The notes beneath the pieces were generated by a model. That model searched no databases and was not told the origin of the DNA. It worked only from the letters and a program-made list of their open reading frames with translations. A stretch of DNA of 64,000 nt, taken from assembly GCA_025462735.1 (NCBI GenBank), contig JAOAPC010000003.1, positions 208,391 to 272,390 on the forward strand. Direction: 5' to 3'. Numbering within the stretch: position 1 is the first letter of the stretch; every line of letters starts with the position of its first letter. This DNA is from Acidobacteriaceae bacterium (lineage in GTDB: Bacteria > Acidobacteriota > Terriglobia > Terriglobales > Acidobacteriaceae). This document shows positions 51,001-60,378 of this stretch, in pieces. The position numbers and the translations under genes were made by a program.

Positions 51001-53484
51001 TCAGCGACCTTGTGGTGGTGGTTGCTTATCCTTCTTGTCCGGAGGAGGATTCCTTCTGTCGTTTTGCGGCGGCGGCGCGGGGCGACTCTCCCGTTGCGGT
51101 GGCGGCTCGGCAGGGCGCGCCTGCTGGGGTGGAGCGCTACGCATAGGCGGCTCGGCCCGTTGTGGCGGCGGTTCAGGACGACTTTGCTGCTGGCGCGCTT
51201 CTGGCGGACGTGCCGCCTGCTCGGGCCGGGTCTGCGGAGTTTCAGGCACACGAGCGGGCTGCTGCGGCCTGGTCTGTGGCGGAGGCTCAGGCACACGAGC
51301 CGGCTGCTGCGGCCTGGCCTGCGGCGTTTCAGGCGCGCGGTTCGGCTGCTCCGGTCGCGCTTGCTGAGGTTGTTCTGGCCGGTTAATCTCTGGCCGAGTA
51401 CCCGGATATTGCCGGGGCTGCTGCTCAGGCTGATTTGAAGACGGCGGACGCGGAGCTGGCTGCGACGGACGAGCGTTTTCCGGCGGCGCACTGCGATTCT
51501 CCGGCGGAGCAGGACGGTTATCAGGAACACCTTGCCGAGGAGCATTTTCGTTGGGCCGGGCACTGGGCGGGTTGTTGTTGGACGGACCACCCGGCCGCGG
51601 CACATTGCGGTTATTTTCAGGAGCGCTTGGACGCGTGTCAGGATTGTTCGGCGTATCCGGACGAGGCGCGGCGCCACGATTCTCTGGAGCGTTCGGTTGA
51701 CCGTTAGGGCCACCGGGGCGAGGCACTGCACCGCGATTGTCTGGTCCGTTCGGCTGACCGTTTGGACCACCCGGACGAGGTGCTCCGCCGCGATTCTCCG
51801 GCGCATTCGGTTGACCATTGGGGCTACCGGGACGAGGCGCTGCACCGCGATTGTCTGGTCCGTTCGGCTGACCGTTTGGGCCACCGGGGCGGCCGCCTCC
51901 TGCATTATTATTAGGCGCACCATTATTAGGCTGACCCCCGCGTGCTCCGCGCTGGAGTTGTTGAGCCTGACCCGGAGGTTCAGCGCGTACTGTCCGCATA
52001 GGAGGTGGCGCTGCGGGACGGCCCGTCTCAGGGACTCCGGCTGGGCGGTTATGCGCTACGGGCTCACGCGTCGCAACGACCTGCCGGCTCATCACCTGTT
52101 GTGGCGGTCTGGCCTGCACGGGGTGACTGACTCCCACGACGCTTTGCCGGGCAGGTTGAACTCGAGCGACCTCGGCGGGCGATACCTTGGCGGAAGCAAG
52201 CTGCCGGGCATCGACGCGCTGAATATTTTGGTGCACAGGTCGAGCGTTCACAAAGGTATCGTGGTTTACAACGGTGACACTGTTGTTCACGTGCTGATTT
52301 ACATAGGTCACATTGTTGACGTGATTTACGGTGTAGTTGTTGTAAACGTTTGTGACCTGAACCACGCTGACGTTTGTGTTAGTGACGTTTACATTCTGAA
52401 CATAGCGCGGGCTGGTCTGATACCAAGGAACGAAAACTTCTCGCGGCCCAAGGGGAAACCATCCGACTGGCTCGGAACCCACGCCGATTCCGACACTAAA
52501 GCCTCCTCCGCCGATGAAAGCAACGAGAGCAGGCGCATAAACCGGAGCGACAGCGACCGGCCCTGGCACCCAGCACCAGCTATTTTCTGAGTAAGCCCAG
52601 CGACCGTAGTGGAAAGGAGCAAATCCCCACGGTTCGTCTTCAACCCAGGTCCAGCCCCACGGATAAACATAGGCCCAGTGACCGTAACGATAAGGAGCCC
52701 AGTCTCCTGGCACTCCACTCGGTTGCCAAACATTTCCGTACTGCGGGTCCGAACGCCAGCGGCCGTAATCATCGAGGTCTTCGTAGCCGGTCATGTCGCT
52801 GGAAACGTACCGCGAGCTATGGGCGCGGTCTTCACGTTGGTCGCGCGAGAGAGCCCATCGGGTGAACGAATCGTCCTGCTGAATTTCGTAGACGTCATAG
52901 CTGAGCTGATCGGTGCCCGAAAATGTGCCTTCCTGGCCTTCATTCAGCCGATAGGAATTGCCTGCGCCGGTGATTTCTCCTTCACCGTGCCATACAGTCG
53001 CCATGGTTTGATCGCCGTTCTGATTCACATCCAGCCGGAATACGCCGGGCCGGTATACGTTGAAAGCGAGATTGGGCGTGTCAACTTCGAACGCGTCGTT
53101 ACGGTCGAAACGGCGGACGCGAAAGAACACCGATCCTACGGAAAGACGCAGCTGAGTGACGTTATTTCCCAAGTCGACAAAAGTCACGCTGGTTTCGGGT
53201 GCAAGGCGGATTGATGTAGAGCCAATCTGGATTTCAGCGCGGGAATCTCTATCGACCCACAAATTGTCCCCTACGGTGAGTGGCCGATTGCGGACTACTT
53301 CGAGCCAATCGCCCTGGCCTCCGGGCTGGAACGAGACAGAGCCTTCCACGTAGCTGATGCGGCCCGCGCGAGTAGGCGGGTCCTGCTCATAATTGTCTTG
53401 GGCGGCGGCACGCGGAACGGCCTGGCAAAGCAACAGAATTGCCGTCGCAAGTACTGCAAGCGAAAATCCTGCGCATTTCTTCAT
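51001..53484 (-). CDS. Secreted FecR-domain protein with long proline-rich repeat tail
   Basis: An 827-residue protein from the ATG at 53484 (GAGGAAC upstream; the GTG at 53496 is rejected). Signal peptide, then a FecR-like domain (about 40-200: GRISYVEGSVSFQPGGQGDW, IRLAPETSVTFVDLG, ATVWHGEGEITGAG), then a Trp/Tyr-rich region (YGRWRSDPQYGNVWQPSG, PYRYGHWAYVYPWGWTWVED; DUF6600-like) and an Asn/Val-rich stretch. From about residue 500 the protein is low complexity: a roughly 20-residue unit (RPGGPNGQPNGPDNRGAAP type) repeated about five times and then Pro/Gln/Arg-rich sequence to the end. Probably a cell-surface or periplasmic scaffold. Confidence 0.88.
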   Translation of the reverse strand: MKKCAGFSLAVLATAILLLCQAVPRAAAQDNYEQDPPTRAGRISYVEGSVSFQPGGQGDWLEVVRNRPLTVGDNLWVDRDSRAEIQIGSTSIRLAPETSVTFVDLGNNVTQLRLSVGSVFFRVRRFDRNDAFEVDTPNLAFNVYRPGVFRLDVNQNGDQTMATVWHGEGEITGAGNSYRLNEGQEGTFSGTDQLSYDVYEIQQDDSFTRWALSRDQREDRAHSSRYVSSDMTGYEDLDDYGRWRSDPQYGNVWQPSGVPGDWAPYRYGHWAYVYPWGWTWVEDEPWGFAPFHYGRWAYSENSWCWVPGPVAVAPVYAPALVAFIGGGGFSVGIGVGSEPVGWFPLGPREVFVPWYQTSPRYVQNVNVTNTNVSVVQVTNVYNNYTVNHVNNVTYVNQHVNNSVTVVNHDTFVNARPVHQNIQRVDARQLASAKVSPAEVARVQPARQSVVGVSHPVQARPPQQVMSRQVVATREPVAHNRPAGVPETGRPAAPPPMRTVRAEPPGQAQQLQRGARGGQPNNGAPNNNAGGGRPGGPNGQPNGPDNRGAAPRPGSPNGQPNAPENRGGAPRPGGPNGQPNGPDNRGAVPRPGGPNGQPNAPENRGAAPRPDTPNNPDTRPSAPENNRNVPRPGGPSNNNPPSARPNENAPRQGVPDNRPAPPENRSAPPENARPSQPAPRPPSSNQPEQQPRQYPGTRPEINRPEQPQQARPEQPNRAPETPQARPQQPARVPEPPPQTRPQQPARVPETPQTRPEQAARPPEARQQQSRPEPPPQRAEPPMRSAPPQQARPAEPPPQRESRPAPPPQNDRRNPPPDKKDKQPPPQGR

Positions 53485-53677
53485 AGAGTTCCTCACTGCG
53501 GCTTTCGACTTGGCAAGCAGCCGCTCGGAATTTTCTCGAATTCAGATTGATTAAACACAGCCGGCAGAAACAAGTTCCATACGGTGGTGTACGTACTTAG
53601 CCCGGCACAGAATGGTACAGGTAAGTATATGACAGAGCGCGGCTTATGGTGGGGAGCCGCGAAGCGGCGGAAGCCTG

Positions 53678-56071
53678 TTAGCTAACAGGCTGCTCTGCTA
53701 GTACTTTCTCGCGCTCCTCAGCGTCGCGTTGTTCTTCGCTGATAGAGGTTGGGAGCGCGAGCTCAAGCACTTCACTTATCAACTTTACGTAATGAACATT
53801 CAAATTTTCGAGCTGCTCGGGAGTAAGGTCCTCGTCCACGTTCGTCTTATTTTCCGCGGGCAGAATCACGTCATGGACTCCAGCTCGCTTTGCAGCCAGG
53901 ACTTTTTCCTTGATTCCGCCGACGGGCAGCACGTTTCCGCTGAGGGTGATTTCCCCGGTCATTGCAGTCAGCGGACGAACCGGAATGTCCTTCAACAGTG
54001 AAACTAGGGCGGTAGCCATGGTGACGCCAGCCGACGGACCATCCTTCGGAATTGCCCCGGCAGGAACGTGGATATGAATGTCGTGATCGGCGAAGAAGCC
54101 CTCTTCAATGCCAAGCTGTTTGGCGTTGGAGCGCACCCACGTTAAAGCGGCCTGCATAGACTCCTGCATCACCTGACCGATTTGCCCGGTCATAGTGAAA
54201 CCGCCTTTGCCTTTCATCACGTTGGCTTCTACGAAGAGAACGTCGCCGCCGGATGGGGTCCAAGCCAGACCAACGACAACTCCGGCACGTTTTGTGCGTT
54301 CGGCGATTTCGCCCTCGCTGCGAACTTTGATTCCGCCGAGAAATTCCTGGATGATCTCAGGCGTGACGATCAGCTTCTCGTTTTTGCCTTCAGCGATGCG
54401 ACGTGCCTGCTTGCGACAGATGGTCCCAATGTTGCGCTCGAGGTTGCGAACACCCGCTTCGCGGGTATAGTGCCGGATCAGATAGCTCATAGACTCCGGC
54501 GGAAACGCGATCGTGTCCGGCGCGATTCCGTTCTCTTCAATCTGGCGCGGAACGAGATATTGGAATGCGATGTGGACCTTTTCCTCCTCGGTGTAGCCCT
54601 GCAGCTCGATGATCTCCATACGGTCACGTAGCGGCTCGGCAACGGGGTCGAGCATGTTCGCGGTGGTGATGAAGAGCACCTTTGAAAGATCGAACGGTAC
54701 GTCGAGATAATTGTCTCGGAAGGTTGAGTTCTGCTCGGGATCGAGAGCTTCTAGCAGCGCGGAACCGGGATCGCCGCGAAAATCGCGACCCACTTTGTCG
54801 ATTTCGTCGAGCATGAAGACGGGATCTTTAGTCTCAGCCCGGCGAATGCCCTGGATGATCTGTCCAGGGAGAGCACCGATGTAGGTGCGGCGATGGCCGC
54901 GGATTTCGGCTTCGTCATGAACGCCGCCAAGCGAGATGCGGACAAATTTCCGTCCGAGAGCGCGCGCAATCGAACGGCCGAGCGAGGTTTTGCCTACTCC
55001 CGGAGGTCCGACAAAGCAGAGAATAGGACCTTTCATCGTGGGCTTCAAACGACGGACAGAAAGGTAATCGAGAATGCGATCTTTTACTTTCTGCAAGTCG
55101 TAATGGTCAGTGTCGAGGATTTCTTTGGCCTTCGGAATGTCCACTTCACCACCGGAAGTTTTCGACCATGGCAGCACAGCCAGCCACTCGACGTAGTTTC
55201 GAGTGACGCCGTAATCGGCGGCCATCGGTGACATGCGGGCCAAGCGTCCGAGTTCCTTCAGAGCTTCTTTCTTTACGTCGTCCGGCATTCCTGCGGCTTC
55301 GATTTTTTGTCGAAGTTCTTCGGTATCGCGCTGGCCTTCATCCTGTTCGCCGAGTTCTTTCTGGATGGCCTTCATCTGTTCGCGCAAATAGTACTCGCGC
55401 TGGCTCTGCTGGACGCGGTCCTGAACCTCCGACTGGATCTTGTTGCGCAATTGCTGGACTTCGAGTTCCTTCGCCAGGTGCTGGTTAATTTTTTCTAGAC
55501 GAATGCGAACGTCGGTGGTCTCAAGCGTGTCTTGTTTGTCGGGCGTAGAGAGCGACGGCAGAGAGGACGCGATGAAATCCACCAGCCGCCCGGGCTCTTC
55601 AATGTTCATGGCGACGGTTGAAAGTTCGTCTGACAACGTCGGAGATCCGGCCACGATCTGCTGAAACAAGGTCAGCACATTGCGCTGCAGAGCCTCGACT
55701 TCGGAAGACTTGGGGGGAATGGACTCCGGCACAGTCTCCACCCTGGCCGTCATGAAGGGAGTGAGCTGAGTGAACTCAACCAGGCGCACACGCTCCAGGC
55801 CTTCAGCGAAAACAAAAAGGCTCTGGTTCGGCATTTTGACGACCTTGTGCACCACGGCCAAACTGCCAACGGTATAAAGGTCCGAAGGCTGGGGAGAGTC
55901 CACCCGCGCCTCGCGCTGCGCCACGACCACGATGGTCTTGTCTTCGCCAAGCGAATTAATGAGTTGAACAGAGCTTTCGCGCCCCACAGTCAGCGGCAAA
56001 ACCGCGTGCGGGAAAAGGACGGTATCTCGAACCGGTAATATCGGTAATGATTTGTCTTTATCTTGCGGCAT
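53678..56071 (-). CDS. lon: ATP-dependent protease Lon
   Basis: A 797-residue cytoplasmic AAA+ protease of usual length. The N-terminal substrate domain starts [19 protein letters not shown]. Coiled helices follow ([18 protein letters not shown]), then Walker [16 protein letters not shown], Walker [14 protein letters not shown], and the C-terminal protease with Ser in [15 protein letters not shown] and Lys in [14 protein letters not shown]. Lon degrades misfolded and regulatory proteins. An HspR-type inverted repeat lies 74-94 bp upstream, suggesting heat-shock control. A GCCTGTTAGCTAACAGGC palindrome covers the last codons and stop. Confidence 0.97.
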   Translation of the reverse strand: MPQDKDKSLPILPVRDTVLFPHAVLPLTVGRESSVQLINSLGEDKTIVVVAQREARVDSPQPSDLYTVGSLAVVHKVVKMPNQSLFVFAEGLERVRLVEFTQLTPFMTARVETVPESIPPKSSEVEALQRNVLTLFQQIVAGSPTLSDELSTVAMNIEEPGRLVDFIASSLPSLSTPDKQDTLETTDVRIRLEKINQHLAKELEVQQLRNKIQSEVQDRVQQSQREYYLREQMKAIQKELGEQDEGQRDTEELRQKIEAAGMPDDVKKEALKELGRLARMSPMAADYGVTRNYVEWLAVLPWSKTSGGEVDIPKAKEILDTDHYDLQKVKDRILDYLSVRRLKPTMKGPILCFVGPPGVGKTSLGRSIARALGRKFVRISLGGVHDEAEIRGHRRTYIGALPGQIIQGIRRAETKDPVFMLDEIDKVGRDFRGDPGSALLEALDPEQNSTFRDNYLDVPFDLSKVLFITTANMLDPVAEPLRDRMEIIELQGYTEEEKVHIAFQYLVPRQIEENGIAPDTIAFPPESMSYLIRHYTREAGVRNLERNIGTICRKQARRIAEGKNEKLIVTPEIIQEFLGGIKVRSEGEIAERTKRAGVVVGLAWTPSGGDVLFVEANVMKGKGGFTMTGQIGQVMQESMQAALTWVRSNAKQLGIEEGFFADHDIHIHVPAGAIPKDGPSAGVTMATALVSLLKDIPVRPLTAMTGEITLSGNVLPVGGIKEKVLAAKRAGVHDVILPAENKTNVDEDLTPEQLENLNVHYVKLISEVLELALPTSISEEQRDAEEREKVLAEQPVS

Positions 56072-56144
56072 ATTATCTCGCTGCGCTTTTCGCGAAGCCG
56101 TTAAGTTGGGGTCGTGAATTTAGCGCTTATAAAGAATTTCTTGG

Positions 56145-56165
56145 GTTGAGTGTATCTTACTCAAC
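56145..56165. promoter_or_regulatory. HAIR-type operator (HspR site) upstream of lon
   Basis: GTTGAGT-N7-ACTCAAC, a perfect 7-bp inverted repeat agreeing with the HspR-associated consensus CTTGAGT-N7-ACTCAAG except at the outermost base pair. A -10-like TATAAG lies on the lon side, about 12 bp downstream in the minus direction. HspR is known to repress lon and chaperone genes in actinobacteria; use here is inferred. Confidence 0.72.
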
Positions 56166-56380
56166 TTTGATGCCTTGCAATTCCAAAAGATGCATCACCG
56201 CATGCAGGCGTAAGTTTCTCCCTACAGTTCAATCACTTGGATTCTAAACCTCGGAACTGCGTTTGTGAAAAACGAAGGTTTGAATAGCGACCTGAACCAA
56301 GGTGTTCCACTCGGGCTTATACTGGTGCGCCTGCCTGTCGAAGAACTTCGACGCAAAGATCGGCAGGTTCGAGGAAACAT

Positions 56381-57709
56381 ATGAGGCTGAACGGCTATTT
56401 GGTTAAAAGCACCGTTGTTGCCGCGTTGGGCGGGTTGCTGTTTGGCTTTGACACGGTGGTGATTTCGGGAACCACCAGCGGCCTGACTGCGGCGTACAAT
56501 CTTTCTCCTTTCATGAAAGGCTTCACCGTCTCTGCCGCTCTGTGGGGGACGGTTGTGGGATCGCTGCTCGCAGGAATTCCTGGAGACCGCTTCGGGCGGC
56601 GCGACAGCCTGCGGATCATGGCGGTGCTTTACTTGATTTCGGCGATCGGGTGCGCCGTCGCGTGGAACTGGACTGCGCTGGTGATTTTTCGCTTCATCGG
56701 CGGGCTGGGAATTGGAGGCTCGTCGGTGCTGGGGCCTATGTACATTGCCGAGATTGCGCCCGCCGCCTGGCGTGGCCGGCTGGTGGGATTTTTCCAGTTC
56801 AACGTGGTGTTTGGGATTCTAGTCGCATATCTCTCAAACTTTGCCATCGGTCTGGGACACTTCGGAGATGCGGAATGGCGATGGGACCTTGGCGTCGCCG
56901 CTATTCCAGCGGCTTTCTTTCTGGTAATGCTGTTCACGATCCCTCGCAGCCCGCGCTGGCTGGTGAAGAAACAGCGCATCGCTGAAGCCAGAGAAGTACT
57001 GAAGATGACGGGAGACGCCAACTACGAACGTGACTTGCAGGAAATTTCCGCGTCGATTGATGCCGAGCACGGGCACGCGAACGAACCGCTGTTTTCGCCC
57101 AGGCATCGTTTGCCGATTTTTCTTGCTGTGTCGATTGCGTTCTTCAATCAATTCGCGGGGATCAATGCGATCCTCTACTACTTGAATGACATTTTCGCGA
57201 GCGCTGGATTTAGCAAAGTATCAAGCAGCCTGCAGGCGGTACTCATCGGACTCACGAATCTGATTTTCACTATGATTGCGATGTCGGTGATCGACAAATT
57301 CGGACGCAAGAAACTCTTGTTGATAGGCGCAGTAGGCACTTCTCTATGCCTGTTGGGCGTAGCGGGAGTATTCGCGACGAACACGCATACGAACCTGTTG
57401 ATCTGGCTGCTGGTTACTTACATCGCCTTCTTCGCATTCTCGCAGGGTGCGGTCATTTGGGTTTATATCAGTGAAGTGTTTCCGAATCGCGTGCGCGCCA
57501 AAGGGCAAAGCCTAGGGAGCTTTACCCACTGGATTATGGCAGCTTTAATCTCGCTGGGATTTCCGGCGGTAGCAAGATGGTCGAAGCCGCTTCCATTCGT
57601 TTTCTTCGCCGCGATCACAGTGTTGCAATTCTTTGTGGTGCTATTTCTGTATCCGGAGACCAAAGGAGCGTCGCTGGAAGAACTGCAAAAGGAGTTGTCG
57701 GCGGTCTGA
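56381..57709 (+). CDS. Sugar-porter MFS transporter
   Basis: A 442-residue, twelve-helix protein of the XylE/GalP/GLUT type. Signatures: FGFDTVVISGTTSG (helix 1), GDRFGRRDSLR (loop 2-3), RFIGGLGIGGSSVLGPMYIAEIAPAAWRGRL (helix 4 to loop), PRSPRWLVKK before the central loop, QFAGINAILYY (helix 7) and YPETKGASLEEL at the C-terminus. Likely a proton-coupled importer of a hexose or pentose; specificity cannot be read. GAGGAAACAT precedes the ATG. A 310-bp gap containing the lon operator separates it from divergent lon. Confidence 0.93.
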   Translation: MRLNGYLVKSTVVAALGGLLFGFDTVVISGTTSGLTAAYNLSPFMKGFTVSAALWGTVVGSLLAGIPGDRFGRRDSLRIMAVLYLISAIGCAVAWNWTALVIFRFIGGLGIGGSSVLGPMYIAEIAPAAWRGRLVGFFQFNVVFGILVAYLSNFAIGLGHFGDAEWRWDLGVAAIPAAFFLVMLFTIPRSPRWLVKKQRIAEAREVLKMTGDANYERDLQEISASIDAEHGHANEPLFSPRHRLPIFLAVSIAFFNQFAGINAILYYLNDIFASAGFSKVSSSLQAVLIGLTNLIFTMIAMSVIDKFGRKKLLLIGAVGTSLCLLGVAGVFATNTHTNLLIWLLVTYIAFFAFSQGAVIWVYISEVFPNRVRAKGQSLGSFTHWIMAALISLGFPAVARWSKPLPFVFFAAITVLQFFVVLFLYPETKGASLEELQKELSAV

Positions 57710-57716
57710 GCTGAAC

Positions 57717-58080
57717 CGGCACTTCCGTGCCGGGCTTTCATATCCCGCCCCGGAGGGGCTGGGCGTATCGAACTAAAAAACTTGTGATTGCGGGCAATTT
57801 TGCTCACGCCGCGGGATAAATACCCAGCACCTTCACCATGTCCGCTACGGCTCTTAATTGCAGCAAAGCACCTTTGGCCACGTGACCCGGCACTTCGGTG
57901 CCGGGCTTTCATATCCCGCCCCTGAGGGGCTGGGCCGTATTGATCTAAATAACTGCCGTATCGAACTAAAAAACTTGTGATTGCGGGCAATTTTGCTCAC
58001 GCGGCTGGATAAATCCCCAGTACTTTCACCATGTCCGCTACCGCTCTTAATTGCAGCAAAGCACCTTTGGCCAGCTTGTC
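57717..58080. repeat. Tandem duplication including the 3' end of pheA
   Basis: A block with hairpin CCGGCAC...GTGCCGG and GGGCTTTCATATCCCGCCCC occurs at 57717 and 57890. The following block (GTATCGAACTAAAAAACTTG through the last ~25 codons of pheA) occurs at 57765 and 57958, 193 bp apart. The outer copy is a non-functional echo of the pheA terminus. Confidence 0.85.
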
Positions 58081-58809
58081 GTCGCCACGCAGGAAATCGG
58101 CGTAGAAGACGTACTCCCACGGACGGCCACGAATCGGCCGCGATTCGATTTTGCTCAAGCTGATATCGCGATCGGCGAAGACGCGCAATGCCTTGTGCAG
58201 CGCACCAGGTACGTTTTTCAAGCCGAAGGCAATCGAAGTTTTGTTGGCGCCGGGAAGCACGCGACGCCGGTGACGGATTAAGACGAAGCGGGTGAAGTTG
58301 CGTTTATCGTCCTCGATGCCCGCGGCGAGGATGCGTCCTTTATAGACCGAGGCGGCGTGGCGGCTGGCGATTCCCGCGGCGTCAGGCATTTGCGTCTTAT
58401 TTTCGATTACGTGTTTTACGCTTCCTGCCGTGTCATAGAACGGATTCGGCTGAATCTTTGGATTAGCGCGAAAAAAATCGCGGCATGGATCGAGCGCAAC
58501 CGGGTGCGAGAAGACGCGGCGAAGATCTGATTTCTTTACTCCGGGAGCGGCGATCAAGTTGTGAATGATTCGCAACCGGAAATCTCGCTGTATGAAGACA
58601 TCGCGGGCAAGCAGAAGATCGAGATGCTCGGTGACCGATCCAGCAAGCGAGTTCTCAATGGGGACCACCGCAACCGGCACTTTGCCCGATTCGAGCAGAT
58701 CAAAAACCTCCGCCGAGCGCGTGCACGGAACGATGGCGCAACCCTTGACCATGCGCCGGGCAGCTTCGTGGCTGAACGACCCTGGTTCTCCCTGGATAGC
58801 AATTTTCAT
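57997..58809 (-). CDS. pheA: Prephenate dehydratase
   Basis: A 270-residue single-function enzyme converting prephenate to phenylpyruvate in phenylalanine synthesis. The dehydratase domain carries IAIQGEPGSFSHEAA, VVPIENSLAGSVTEHLDLLL, and the catalytic Thr-Arg-Phe in KRNFTRFVLI. The C-terminal ACT domain has the phenylalanine-binding ESRP motif in LSKIESRPIRGRPWEYVFYAD, so feedback inhibition by Phe is expected. No chorismate mutase domain is present. It lies 9 bp after the GNAT gene on the same strand. Its last ~25 codons are duplicated downstream. Confidence 0.95.
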   Translation of the reverse strand: MKIAIQGEPGSFSHEAARRMVKGCAIVPCTRSAEVFDLLESGKVPVAVVPIENSLAGSVTEHLDLLLARDVFIQRDFRLRIIHNLIAAPGVKKSDLRRVFSHPVALDPCRDFFRANPKIQPNPFYDTAGSVKHVIENKTQMPDAAGIASRHAASVYKGRILAAGIEDDKRNFTRFVLIRHRRRVLPGANKTSIAFGLKNVPGALHKALRVFADRDISLSKIESRPIRGRPWEYVFYADFLRGDDKLAKGALLQLRAVADMVKVLGIYPAA

Positions 58810-58818
58810 TTGAGCAAG

Positions 58819-59310
58819 TTAGCTGGAAGCCGGCACGAGAAGCAAACTCTTTTCGAGCAGCAGCGCGTCCAGCCCATTGGAATAGTAGTGCGGAATGATT
58901 TTAATCACGTCGTAGCCATGACGTTTGTAGAAAGAGAGAGCAGAGGTGTTATCGACAGCGGTCTCTAAGCGAACGGCATGACATTTCGCAGCCCGCAACC
59001 GTTCCTCTGCGGCGTCGAGCAAAGCTGAACCGATGTGATGGCGGCGGGCCTGAGCGCGGACGTCGATGGTGATTATGTGTCCCATTCCGCGGCGGCTGCT
59101 TTCTGCGATCACGAAGGCAAGAATCGCAAGCCCGTTCGGATCGGATACTTCGTCGGTCGACTCAGCCACCAGCGTGAAAGCTCCCGGGCGGCGCAGATAC
59201 AACCGCAACTCGTCCTTGCTGTAGGAGATATCCGGATCAAAACAGGACTGATCGATCGCCCAGAGGGTATCAAAATCGTCGCTGCGGTAATCGCGGACTG
59301 TGAATCGCAC
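58819..59310 (-). CDS. GNAT-family N-acetyltransferase, RimI-like
   Basis: A 163-residue acyltransferase: N-terminal FTVRDYRSDDFDTLWAIDQS, motif A region HIITIDVRAQARRHHIGSALL (acetyl-CoA binding, with RRHHIG in place of the usual Q/RxxGxG/A) and ALSFYKRHGYDVIKIIPHYY near the end, as in RimI-type enzymes that acetylate protein N-termini. GTG start. First gene of a pair with pheA. The target protein is not predictable. Confidence 0.85.
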   Translation of the reverse strand: MRFTVRDYRSDDFDTLWAIDQSCFDPDISYSKDELRLYLRRPGAFTLVAESTDEVSDPNGLAILAFVIAESSRRGMGHIITIDVRAQARRHHIGSALLDAAEERLRAAKCHAVRLETAVDNTSALSFYKRHGYDVIKIIPHYYSNGLDALLLEKSLLLVPASS

Positions 59311-59467
59311 ACATCCATTCTAGATTGCGGGTCTAGGTCGGCCGAAAGTCTTACTCGGAAAGCTATGTGGGCCAGACACTTGCATCAGCCTGCAAATTTT
59401 TCAAAAATCTACATTGAAGGTCTTGCTCGCTTGCACCCCAAGTCGTAACATTCGCATCTGAGGGTTT

Positions 59468-60124
59468 GTGGTGCTTCGGATCGCCATAGAAGCGGTGGGT
59501 ACTGCGACCGTGATAGTCGCAATCTGGTATCTGCTATTCTCCCGCTACAACCGCCGCAGAGGAACGGTCGTGCTGCAATGGGTGGAATCGGCATGCGCCA
59601 CGCGTGGCCGTTTGGTGGAAACTAAGTGGCTGAGTGCCAGCCGGTTGCAGGCACACTTTAGCTTCGCGACGCACTGGTTTGAAAACGCACGAATTACCAT
59701 TAAGCTGTTGCCCCGTCCCGTGCCGATTCAGTGGGTGCTTTGCCTGTGGCGCCGGCAAAAAGAGACCCTCACCTTCGAAGCCGATCTCGACTACTCGCCC
59801 AATTTCCAGCTCGAAATTTCGCGCCATCGGTGGCTCACCCAGAGGCCGAAAGAGATTTCGAATCCCGACCGGAACTGGACGATTTCCCGGCCGGGGCCGG
59901 TGGTGCTCACCACCCGCACGGAATGGACCCACGAACTGACGCCGGTGGTAAATACGCTGATGACATCGCGCGGACACAGCCTGCTTACGGTGCGCTTTAG
60001 ACCAGACTCCCCCAATTTAGCGGCCACTATTCCACTTGAGGCGCTGGCGGATGAAGAGGCGACGGCCGCGTTTCTGACTGTGCTAAAAGATTTGGCTTCC
60101 GGAGCTTCCGCTTCGCGGCACTAA
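59468..60124 (+). CDS. Hypothetical membrane-anchored protein
   Basis: A 218-residue product starting at a GTG, with one N-terminal helix (IAIEAVGTATVIVAIWYLLF) and a soluble part of about 190 residues with several beta-type segments (LTFEADLDYSPNFQLEISRH, GHSLLTVRFRPDSPNLAATI). No family recognised. Overlapping frames on the opposite strand are shadows. It is a single gene followed by a MITE-like element. Confidence 0.65.
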   Translation: MVLRIAIEAVGTATVIVAIWYLLFSRYNRRRGTVVLQWVESACATRGRLVETKWLSASRLQAHFSFATHWFENARITIKLLPRPVPIQWVLCLWRRQKETLTFEADLDYSPNFQLEISRHRWLTQRPKEISNPDRNWTISRPGPVVLTTRTEWTHELTPVVNTLMTSRGHSLLTVRFRPDSPNLAATIPLEALADEEATAAFLTVLKDLASGASASRH

Positions 60125-60180
60125 AGCCGTAATCTTTAACTTTCCCACCGAGGTTTTTTCCCCGCAGAGTTCGAGCTTGA

Positions 60181-60364
60181 TGTCATCCCGAACGGACGCG
60201 CTCGCGCGTGCGAGAGGGATATTACGATGTTCGTCGACAGCACCGGAGTGGACGGGATCAGCACGAGAGCGCAAGCAACAGCGTTTTATCCTGACAACTG
60301 CATTGGCGATGCACTTCGACGTAAGGTCCCTCTCTCGCCATGAGAGTGCGAGTTCGGGATGACA
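60181..60364. repeat. MITE-like element, family A copy 2
   Basis: A 184-bp unit, ends TGTCATCCCGAAC and GTTCGGGATGACA, the second copy of the element at 35957-36139, with shared internal blocks including CTGACAACTGCATTGG. Confidence 0.78.
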
Positions 60365-60378
60365 CCCCCTTGGTTGAG

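Noticed and set aside
50922-51923. Arg-rich minus-strand frame of 333 codons
   Set aside because: Out-of-phase reading of the proline-rich repeat of the FecR-domain gene.
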